In this document: one piece after another, positions 1 to 4,693 of the stretch
How positions within the stretch are numbered: the first letter of the stretch is position 1
Layout: the number at the start of each line of letters is the position of its first letter
Assembly (NCBI GenBank): GCA_029934265.1
Contig: JAOZMN010000235.1
Coordinates: forward strand, 1-5,224
DNA length: 5,224 bases
From: Bacteroidales bacterium
GTDB taxonomy: Bacteria; Bacteroidota; Bacteroidia; Bacteroidales; JAADGE01
Direction: 5' to 3'
Notes under the pieces: model-generated
The model's input: only the letters and a program-made list of their open reading frames with translations
The model's database searches: none
Told to the model about the DNA's origin: nothing
Position numbers and translations under genes: made by a program

Positions 1-234
1 TATTTTGCTTTTAAATCCTTGGATTTTTTGGAAGACCATTACCAAACGAATATTATATTACAAATCTTTTTTACAAAAATTGATTCAAAGAAAATAGTGA
101 GTCTCGGTATAGTAGATGCCGAAAAAGGAGAGTTTATAAAGGCTATTCCAATATCTGAACTTACAAATTTCTTGTCATCTCTGAATGACGAAAAAGAAGA
201 ACAAAAAACACTTCAATTAATAGAAAAAAATTAG
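1..234 (+). CDS. Unrecognised protein, 5' end cut by window edge
   Basis: The frame is open from the first base to a TAG at 232-234, giving 77 residues. A TTG at 19 could serve as a start, but the frame continues upstream with no stop, so the gene more likely begins outside the window. The visible part has a probable beta-rich segment (KKIVSLGIVDAEKGEFIKAI) followed by a charged helical tail rich in Glu, Lys and Gln. There is no membrane segment or motif that I recognise. The stop lies 2 bases before the next ATG at 237, so the two genes are probably co-transcribed and may be translationally coupled. Coding status is well supported by spacing and codon use. The function is unknown. Confidence 0.72.
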   Translation, partial: YFAFKSLDFLEDHYQTNIILQIFFTKIDSKKIVSLGIVDAEKGEFIKAIPISELTNFLSSLNDEKEEQKTLQLIEKN

Positions 235-236
235 TT

Positions 237-812
237 ATGAAAATAGATGAAATACTTAAAGAAATAGGATATTCGTTCGATTCAGAAAATTTTGAAGCTC
301 TAAATGATATTTTTATCAAAAAATACAAAGAATACGTACTTCAAAAAGATAATGACGATAATAAAAACGATGAATTTGATAGTCAACTTGTAGAATTATA
401 CGAAGAACTTCATACGGTAGAAGAACTGCCAGAAGAACTTGCAACCGAGAAAACTAAAAGACTACTCGCCGAAAAAAAGTTACTTAAAAAAGAGAAAAAC
501 GATAGAAAAAAAGAAGCTGAAAAAGCAGCTGAAAAAGCAGCAAAAGAAAAAGCAGCTGAAAAAGCAGCTGAAAAAGCAGCAAAAGAAAAAGCAGCTGAAA
601 AAGCAGCTGAAAAAGCAGCAAAAGAGAAAGAAGCCGAAAAATCTGATACTCAAAGTAAAACAAAAAAAATCTATACAGAAAAAGATTTTAAAAAAATGAA
701 AATTCCACGAAAAAAATATATGATTATTAAAATAATTCCAAAAACTTTTGAGTGGAAAGGCAAAACATATATTGCCGTAGGTAGTCCTATTTTTGCAAAT
801 TGGGAAATATAA
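237..812 (+). CDS. Unrecognised 191-residue protein with TolA-like Ala/Glu/Lys helix
   Basis: Three parts are visible. Residues 1-70 are acidic and helical, with a D/N-rich patch near 38-48. Residues 71-145 form a long charged helix or coiled coil whose core (94-132) is three copies of a 13-residue unit built from AEKA and AAKEK. Residues 146-191 are a basic, probably beta-containing tail with FEWKGKTYIAVGSP. The Ala/Lys/Glu helix resembles domain II of TolA in composition, but low-complexity sequence of this kind arises repeatedly, so homology is not claimed. There is no signal peptide or membrane segment. ATG 237 follows the previous stop by 2 bases in the TTATG context shared with other genes here. 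The rod-like middle could act as a spacer in a structural or scaffold protein, which is a guess. An overlapping Lys/Gln-rich frame at 439-699 is a shadow of the repeat. Confidence 0.85.
   Translation: MKIDEILKEIGYSFDSENFEALNDIFIKKYKEYVLQKDNDDNKNDEFDSQLVELYEELHTVEELPEELATEKTKRLLAEKKLLKKEKNDRKKEAEKAAEKAAKEKAAEKAAEKAAKEKAAEKAAEKAAKEKEAEKSDTQSKTKKIYTEKDFKKMKIPRKKYMIIKIIPKTFEWKGKTYIAVGSPIFANWEI
516..632 (+). repeat. Three tandem copies of a 39-bp coding repeat
   Basis: The units are 516-554, 555-593 and 594-632. Units 1 and 2 are identical. Unit 3 differs at two bases near its end, where GAA becomes GAG and GCA becomes GAA. Each unit itself contains a doubled 12-base subunit, GCTGAAAAAGCA. The period is a multiple of three, so gain or loss of a unit keeps the frame and only lengthens or shortens the Ala/Glu/Lys helix. 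Near-identity at synonymous positions points to recent expansion by slippage or recombination. Confidence 0.95.
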
Positions 813-818
813 AAATTT

Positions 819-874
819 TCGCAGTCCGAAGTCCCTACTTTGTTATTCGCTATGACAGGGTAGGCTTCCTGCGA
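819..874 (+). other. Long imperfect hairpin in the only sizeable intergenic gap
   Basis: By hand, 819-824 pairs with 869-874 (TCGCAG/CTGCGA), 828-831 pairs with 865-868 (GAAG/CTTC), and 834-846 pairs with 852-864, leaving a 5-base loop TCGCT at 847-851. That is 23 pairs, three of them G-U (839-859, 840-858, 844-854), with bulges of 3 and 2 bases on the 5' side only. The element is about 54% G+C, far above its surroundings. The wobbles work only on the + strand; on the minus strand they become A-C mismatches, so the fold favours a + strand RNA or + single-stranded DNA. It ends 11 bases before ATG 886. It could be a 5' leader or attenuator for the HTH gene, a processing site, a packaging or origin hairpin of a single-stranded DNA virus, or a dispersed host repeat. 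No T-run follows it, so an intrinsic terminator is unlikely. Confidence 0.75.
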
Positions 875-885
875 TTTCAATTATT

Positions 886-1299
886 ATGACAGAAATAAAC
901 AGATTAAATAAAGTCTTAGAGACTGCAATAAAATCAAATGGATTAGAAACTGTAATCACTTGGGTAAGTCTTATCGAAAAATCTGATTTTTCTAATAAAG
1001 ATATTATTTTTTTCAGAAAAGTTAAAAAAGAAACTTTGAAAAGTCTAAATATCAGATTTTTAAAACAAAATGACCCAACAAGTACAGATGCCAAAATTAT
1101 TATAACAAAAATATGCGAAACTTATACAAAATTGAAAATAAGACAAATCGCAAATCAATTAAATGTATCCGAACAAAGTATATTTTATTATAAAACAGTC
1201 TTTCAAAATAGAATTAAATTGCAAAAATCGTTTGAAGATTTCAACGAAAAATATAAATTAATTTTAAAAAAAGTCCAACAAAATGATAACAATAGATGA
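886..1299 (+). CDS. Putative helix-turn-helix DNA-binding protein
   Basis: This 137-residue protein is mostly helical and basic. Residues about 84-106 fit a helix-turn-helix: KIRQIANQLNV as the positioning helix, a short turn, and SEQSIFYYKTVF as the recognition helix. The pattern I-x-x-IA-x-x-L-x-VS-x-x-S-I resembles that in sigma-region-4-like and transposase-type HTH domains. The N-terminal 60 residues (ETAIKSNGLETVITWVSLIE and onward) are unrecognised and may mediate dimerisation or ligand contact. ATG 886 lies 11 bases after the hairpin, preceded by AATTATT. The end overlaps the next gene by 17 bases, which suggests translational coupling. It is a candidate regulator of this operon, perhaps acting on the adjacent leader. 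Alternatively it could be a small-terminase-like or replication-associated DNA-binding protein, since the HTH alone does not separate these. Confidence 0.85.
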   Translation: MTEINRLNKVLETAIKSNGLETVITWVSLIEKSDFSNKDIIFFRKVKKETLKSLNIRFLKQNDPTSTDAKIIITKICETYTKLKIRQIANQLNVSEQSIFYYKTVFQNRIKLQKSFEDFNEKYKLILKKVQQNDNNR

Positions 1300-2035
1300 A
1301 TCCCCATTATTGACCGAAGCTGTTAATAAAAAAAATTACACAGATAGAGTTGTGCAAAAAGCTGAAACAATTGAAACAAAAGAAGAAACTGAAAAGGAAA
1401 CGGAAACATATCAACAAAAACCAATAATTCCAACGGCAACAGACGAAATAAAAGACGAAATAAAAAACGCTGTTAATAAACCAACATTTGTAGCCGATGA
1501 CGATGACGGAATTATGAGCTTTGGCATAGGAAAAAACGAAGACGATGATGACGAAAAAGACGAAAAAGATGAAAAAGACGATACTTCAAAAACTCATGAG
1601 GTAGATATTTCTGAAATGGCAGATGTTTTTGGCGAAGTAGTGCTTGAAGCTGCTAAAGAATACGTTCCAAAAGTTTTTACGAGTTATGCCCAACTTCCAA
1701 AAAGAAAAGTTAGGTATATTATAGAAAAATACAAAGAACGAATACCTGGAGAAGACAAAAAAACAATATTAGAGTTCTTTGAAGCACAGAATATTGAGAT
1801 TGACGAAGCTCTAAAAATCACAGAAAAAGAGGCAGAATTATTAAAGAAAACATTTGTTGAATTTCTAAAATACAAAAATATTCAGGTCGCAACTCCCGAC
1901 AAAGCTTTTTATTTACAAACAGGCTTAATATTTATGAGACTGTCAATTACATCAATGTTTTTACGCAAAGATTTACGTTCAAATTTCGTTGATTTAATGA
2001 ATACAAAATTTCAAATTGATATACAAAAAAAATAA
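1283..2035 (+). CDS. Unrecognised 250-residue protein with acidic low-complexity region
   Basis: Residues 1-105 look disordered: a Glu/Thr/Lys-rich stretch (28-45), then an acidic section with DDDD at 72-75, DDDD at 87-90 and three DEK repeats at 90-98. Residues 106-250 appear folded and helical, including RKVRYIIEKYKERIP (141-155) and a hydrophobic patch AFYLQTGLIFMRLSITSMF (208-226). That patch is probably a buried helix rather than a membrane span, because it contains Arg and is flanked by mixed charge. The start at 1283 lies inside the previous gene, with a 17-base overlap. The next in-frame ATG is far inside the acidic region, so this start is preferred. An acidic disordered arm joined to a helical domain would suit a scaffold, chaperone or DNA-mimic partner, but nothing in the sequence decides this. 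Confidence 0.87.
   Translation: MITIDESPLLTEAVNKKNYTDRVVQKAETIETKEETEKETETYQQKPIIPTATDEIKDEIKNAVNKPTFVADDDDGIMSFGIGKNEDDDDEKDEKDEKDDTSKTHEVDISEMADVFGEVVLEAAKEYVPKVFTSYAQLPKRKVRYIIEKYKERIPGEDKKTILEFFEAQNIEIDEALKITEKEAELLKKTFVEFLKYKNIQVATPDKAFYLQTGLIFMRLSITSMFLRKDLRSNFVDLMNTKFQIDIQKK
1550..1576 (+). repeat. Short 9-base coding repeat (DEK)x3
   Basis: GACGAAAAA occurs twice in tandem and is followed by GATGAAAAA, encoding DEK three times in frame inside the acidic region of the 1283-2035 gene. One synonymous change, GAC to GAT, separates the third copy. It is flanked by further GAC/GAT codons and looks like low-complexity expansion that keeps the region strongly charged. Confidence 0.85.
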
Positions 2036-2038
2036 ATT

Positions 2039-2350
2039 ATGTTTCTTGACGATGAAATAGTGCAATATGTACTTGATAATAAGACTTTTGATGAAAAAAA
2101 AATGAATGAAATTGTAGTTCATGTAGTAAATGATATTTGTCTTAAAAGAATGGTAAAAAATATACCAGGGGAAAAAACTAACGAAAAGATAAAAGCATCA
2201 ATAATACGTACTACCAGATCATTTGATATTGCTGCTGAAAAGTTAGTGAAAATGAATTATGGTTTACTTAGAAAAGGCGGTTTAAAAGAATTTCTTTTAT
2301 GTAATAAGAACTTTGCAGAAATATTAAATAAATTAGGAATATATAACTAA
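2039..2350 (+). CDS. Unrecognised small helical basic protein
   Basis: This 103-residue protein is predicted to be all-helical from its heptad-like spacing of Ile, Leu, Val and Phe. The N-terminal third is mildly acidic (MFLDDEIVQYVLDNKTFDEK) and the rest is rich in Lys and Arg (KRMVKNIPGEKTNEKIKASIIRTTRS). It has two cysteines (C34 and C83) with no metal-binding spacing, and no signal peptide or membrane segment. I do not recognise the family. It starts 3 bases after the previous stop in an AAATTATG context and ends 8 bases before the next gene, so it belongs to the same operon. Its size and charge would suit a nucleic-acid-binding or adaptor protein, but that is only inference. Confidence 0.84.
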   Translation: MFLDDEIVQYVLDNKTFDEKKMNEIVVHVVNDICLKRMVKNIPGEKTNEKIKASIIRTTRSFDIAAEKLVKMNYGLLRKGGLKEFLLCNKNFAEILNKLGIYN

Positions 2351-2358
2351 AATTAATT

Positions 2359-2946
2359 ATGGCACGAAATAAAAATTTTACACCCGAAGAATTAAACAGA
2401 TCAACAAAGATTATTCTTTATTTTACCGATAAGTCAGACTATGTTTTTGAAGAACAAAAAGCATATTTTACAAAATTCAAAAATAGACGTATAATCGAAA
2501 TAAATGACGATTCTATAACATTACCGATAAAACATTATTCCGTTCAAGCACTTGCACGCAACAGCATGCGAAGTGTTAAATTTGACAACACAATGACAGA
2601 AGATGAGGTAAAAAAAGGAATAATACTTTGTCGAAACTTCTTTAAGGTAGGACTTATTAGTATTTCTGACAATTATGTGTCAAAACTTGACAATGAAACT
2701 TTAAGAGAATTTTTTAAAGAAAAAAACGGAGTAGATTTTCTGATAAATTTTTATAAAAAAGAATCACAACCAACTAATTTATTTTCATTACTACATTTCG
2801 CAAAACAAACAGGCAGAGAGTTAGTTGTAACGGTTAATTATGATAAAATGCCCAATAACTTTATTGTTCACAAAAAAGCTATTGAGTTATCAATTGAACA
2901 TCAAAAAGCTATTTCATATAATCCATTTTTAGACGAAAATAAATAA
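2359..2946 (+). CDS. Unrecognised 195-residue protein
   Basis: This appears to be a soluble mixed alpha/beta protein with no signal peptide, membrane segment or low-complexity sequence. Visible features are an alternating hydrophobic strand STKIILYFTDKSDYVF (15-30), a likely strand pair RRIIEINDDSITLPIKHYS (43-61), a single cysteine at 91 in GIILCRNFFKVGLISIS, and RELVVTVNYDK (153-163), which looks like a beta strand. I do not recognise the family and see no catalytic motif. ATG 2359 follows an AATTAATT stretch, 8 bases after the preceding stop. The stop is followed by a 17-base A/T-rich spacer. Its position before the cell-wall and ATPase genes fits either a structural or a replication-associated role, and the sequence does not choose between them. 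Confidence 0.86.
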   Translation: MARNKNFTPEELNRSTKIILYFTDKSDYVFEEQKAYFTKFKNRRIIEINDDSITLPIKHYSVQALARNSMRSVKFDNTMTEDEVKKGIILCRNFFKVGLISISDNYVSKLDNETLREFFKEKNGVDFLINFYKKESQPTNLFSLLHFAKQTGRELVVTVNYDKMPNNFIVHKKAIELSIEHQKAISYNPFLDENK

Positions 2947-2963
2947 TATTTTAATTTAAAAAA

Positions 2964-3425
2964 ATGAGTAAACGAAAAATTACATTTAAAAATTTTCATA
3001 TAAATACGAAAGCTAATTTTAAACCTTTTGATGAAAAAATAGGCGAAAAAATATTAGATTCTTTCGTGAAAGCGAAACGAAAAAAGAAGTTCAACGGTAA
3101 ATTTAATGTTGGAAATGATGAATACGAACTTTTGCATTTTTCAGAACCTAAAAGAAATTCATTTTTCAAATCAAGACAAATGTCAATTTATTTCAGAAAA
3201 AAAAGAGGACGTTCTGTTATTCGTATTTCAGACCATTGGTCAGAAAGTACTTCAAACCCTCGTTCTCGTAAATTAAATGCAGGTTTTTTAAATTCATGCT
3301 ACTGGACAGCAAACTGGGATTGGCATAAAAGCGATGTTTTTGATTTTTCAGGACTATCAGCAGGAAAATACGCATGGAGATTATTGGGGGGTATTTGTTC
3401 TTTGAATAATTTTGAACCTATTTAA
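2964..3425 (+). CDS. Unrecognised basic, tryptophan-rich protein with RISDHWS motif
   Basis: This 153-residue protein has a Lys/Arg-rich N-terminal half (KAKRKKK at 36-42, RKKRGR at 78-83) and an aromatic C-terminal half. The motif RISDHWS (87-93) is followed by SCYWTANWDWHKSD (111-124), where Trp, Cys and His cluster. The arrangement of strand SIYFRKKRGRSVIRISDHW followed by a Cys-Trp strand suggests a small beta-rich domain. I have an impression of SDHW proteins with a downstream C-x-W among small phage and plasmid hypothetical proteins, but cannot name a family. D90, H91, C112 and H121 could in principle form a metal or active site. There is no membrane segment. The stop TAA at 3423-3425 shares its last A with the next ATG, which implies translational coupling to the following gene. 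Confidence 0.83.
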   Translation: MSKRKITFKNFHINTKANFKPFDEKIGEKILDSFVKAKRKKKFNGKFNVGNDEYELLHFSEPKRNSFFKSRQMSIYFRKKRGRSVIRISDHWSESTSNPRSRKLNAGFLNSCYWTANWDWHKSDVFDFSGLSAGKYAWRLLGGICSLNNFEPI

Positions 3426-3667
3426 TGAGTTGGAATCATAGAATATTAGCACGCAAAGAAAAAGAAGAAGTATATTTTGAAATATATGAAGTTTATTATG
3501 ATAAAAATGGTAAACCTAATGGATATACAGAGAATCCTACTTCAATTGGAGGAGAAACAATTAAAGAGATTACTTGGCAATTAAATAAAATGCTTGAATG
3601 CAGGCGAAAACCGATATTGTGGGCTGGTGATAATTTTCCAAACGAATACAAAAAACAAATAAAATAA
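3425..3667 (+). CDS. Small protein of the widespread 'MSWNHR...' hypothetical family
   Basis: This 80-residue protein opens with MSWNHRILARKEKEEVYFEI, followed by EVYYDKNGKPNGYTENP and GGETIKEITWQLNKML, ending in KPILWAGDNFPNEYK. From memory, this order of motifs (MSWN-R, EVYYD-x-x-G-K, YTE-P, W-x-L-x-x-M, KP-L) matches a family of short uncharacterised proteins found on bacterial chromosomes, plasmids and phages. It is probably a compact alpha/beta domain. The length fits the family and the N-terminus is the conserved part, which supports ATG 3425. It overlaps the previous stop by one base. No biochemical role is known to me. Given its broad distribution outside viruses, it may be an accessory cargo gene rather than a core structural one. 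Confidence 0.87.
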   Translation: MSWNHRILARKEKEEVYFEIYEVYYDKNGKPNGYTENPTSIGGETIKEITWQLNKMLECRRKPILWAGDNFPNEYKKQIK

Positions 3668-3679
3668 ATATATATTATT

Positions 3680-3787
3680 ATGGTAAAATACTATTGTGTA
3701 AAAGGAACTGCTGTCAGAACTGGAAAAAGGTTTTCGCTTACAAAGAAAGGAAAATGGACTAAGGAAAATTTTATAAAACAAATATAA
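3680..3787 (+). CDS. Micro-ORF encoding a 35-residue basic peptide
   Basis: ATG 3680 to TAA 3785-3787 encodes a very basic peptide that begins MVKYYCVKGTAVRTGKRFSL and ends KENFIKQI. Lys and Arg make up about a third of the residues. The hydrophobic and charged residues alternate in a way that suggests a small beta hairpin (KYYCVKG, RFSLTKKGKW). Three things support it as a real gene: it fills the space between two good genes with 12 bases on each side, its start has the same TATTATTATG context as other genes here, and its composition is not that of random AT-rich sequence. A role in nucleic-acid or membrane binding is possible but not shown. Confidence 0.62.
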   Translation: MVKYYCVKGTAVRTGKRFSLTKKGKWTKENFIKQI

Positions 3788-3799
3788 CAAAGTTAAAAG

Positions 3800-4390
3800 A
3801 TGATATACGAAAGTTATGTAAAAAGTAATAAAACAGAATTTTTACAGAAAATCCGAAAAATTTCTAAGAAATTAGCAATAGAGCCAAATTGGTTGATGGC
3901 TGCAATGAAATTTGAAAGTAATATAAATCCAGCAGCAGTTAATTCAATTAGTGGAGCAACAGGATTAATACAGTTCATGCCAACAACAGCCGTTGGACTT
4001 GGAACTACTACTGCCCAATTAAAAAGAATGACTAATGTACAACAATTGGACTACGTTTATGAATATCTATCTAAATTCAAAAACAAAATGAATAGTCCAG
4101 TAGATGTCTATTTGTCAATATTTTACCCAAAAGCGGTTGATATGAAAATAAATTCCGTCATAGGAGGTTCACGCTCCGGAGTCATAGCATCACAGAACAA
4201 AGGATTTGACGTTAATAATGATAATGAAATATCAAAAAAAGAAATACAACAAGTCTATTATCAGCGACTACCCGAATTATCGGATTATCAAAAAAAGAAA
4301 AAAGTAATTTCAATAATTGCATTTTCCTCAACTGCAATTGCACTTGCAATTATGACAACAATTATTTTTATATACATAAAAAAGAATTAA
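3800..4390 (+). CDS. Membrane-anchored lytic transglycosylase (SLT fold) with EF-hand-like loop
   Basis: This 196-residue protein most likely cleaves the glycan strands of peptidoglycan. Residues 25-110 carry the soluble lytic transglycosylase signature: LAIEPNWLMAAMKFESNINP with E39 as the expected catalytic acid, then SGATGLIQFMP (51-61) and the QQLDYVYEYLSKF helix. Residues 137-148 (DVNNDNEISKKE) match a calcium-binding EF-hand loop at positions 1, 3, 5, 8 and 12, but position 6 is Asn instead of the usual Gly. Residues 169-193 form one hydrophobic membrane segment ending in IKKN, so this is a C-terminally anchored protein with no N-terminal signal peptide. This fits an enzyme carried in a virion membrane or inserted in the host inner membrane for entry, exit or assembly. 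Conjugation-type VirB1-like enzymes are an alternative, but they normally have a signal peptide and no conjugation gene is seen here. Confidence 0.92.
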   Translation: MIYESYVKSNKTEFLQKIRKISKKLAIEPNWLMAAMKFESNINPAAVNSISGATGLIQFMPTTAVGLGTTTAQLKRMTNVQQLDYVYEYLSKFKNKMNSPVDVYLSIFYPKAVDMKINSVIGGSRSGVIASQNKGFDVNNDNEISKKEIQQVYYQRLPELSDYQKKKKVISIIAFSSTAIALAIMTTIIFIYIKKN

Positions 4391-4414
4391 ATACTACTTA
4401 AAAATCATTAAAAT

Positions 4415-4690
4415 ATGAAAACAAAAGATTGGTTAATAAATAATTTATTTAGAATTTTAATAATAATTTTATTTATCGCAGGGCTTATTGTCCAAATTGC
4501 AAAAATTGCAAAGGTAAATAAAAACATAAAAGATGAAGATTTTTACCGTCGACTACAAAAGGATAATAATCTGAAAATAAGACAATTGCAAGAAGATATT
4601 GCAATAATTGCAGAGCAATTTGACGAACCAGAACCAGAAACAGAAACAGAAACAGAACATAAAACAGTTATTACAAATATTAAAAAATAA
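4415..4690 (+). CDS. Small single-pass membrane protein with acidic tail
   Basis: This 91-residue protein has a short N-terminal segment (MKTKDWLINN), one transmembrane helix at about 11-32 (FRILIIILFIAGLIVQIAKI), a charged, possibly coiled-coil region at 36-68, and an acidic tail with the repeated EP/ET dipeptides at 71-81. I do not recognise the family. Lysines flank both sides of the membrane helix, so topology cannot be called from charge alone. It lies between the membrane-anchored transglycosylase and the ATPase, and its stop is 3 bases before the ATPase start, so it probably works with one or both. Possible roles are a virion-membrane protein, an assembly-site anchor for the ATPase, or a spanin- or holin-like lysis partner. 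A filamentous-phage major coat protein is less likely, because it lacks a signal peptide and its tail is acidic rather than basic. Confidence 0.83.
   Translation: MKTKDWLINNLFRILIIILFIAGLIVQIAKIAKVNKNIKDEDFYRRLQKDNNLKIRQLQEDIAIIAEQFDEPEPETETETEHKTVITNIKK
4625..4660 (+). repeat. Six-base coding microrepeat (EP/ET dipeptides)
   Basis: Six-base units run in frame: GAACCA twice, GAAACA three times, then GAACAT. They encode E-P, E-P, E-T, E-T, E-T, E-H in the acidic tail of the small membrane protein. Units differ by one or two bases. Because the period is two codons, length changes would stay in frame. Confidence 0.85.
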
Positions 4691-4693
4691 ACT

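Noticed and set aside
439..699. 86-residue Lys/Gln-rich frame inside the 237-812 gene
   Set aside because: It is the out-of-frame reading of the 39-bp repeats and A-rich codons, with no independent start context. The main frame has normal codon use and fits the operon.
836..842. TACTTTG as a Bacteroidota -7 promoter element (TAnnTTTG)
   Set aside because: The internal spacing is one base short, no TTTG lies at the right distance upstream for a -33 element, and the bases belong to the hairpin stem.
819..874. Hairpin as a dif/XerCD attachment site
   Set aside because: The arms do not resemble the two 11-base Xer-binding halves around a 6-base centre, and no recombinase gene is visible.
819..885. 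Hairpin as an intrinsic terminator
   Set aside because: The + strand has no T-run after the stem, only TTTCAATTATT, which leads straight into a start codon. On the minus strand the wobble pairs become mismatches and no gene ends there.
843..1094. Minus-strand frame across the hairpin and the HTH gene
   Set aside because: It is antisense to a well-supported gene, has no spacing relation to any neighbour, and is one of several AT-rich shadows. The minus-strand frames at 671-880, 1684-1875, 3581-3790, 4543-4794 and 4553-4762 fail for the same reason.
1906..1962. Hydrophobic stretch of the acidic protein (residues 208-226) as a membrane span
   Set aside because: It contains Arg and polar residues and lies within an otherwise soluble helical domain, so a buried helix is more likely.
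4415..4690. Small membrane protein as filamentous-phage major coat
   Set aside because: There is no signal peptide, the C-terminal tail is acidic rather than basic, and the order of segments is reversed relative to known coat proteins.
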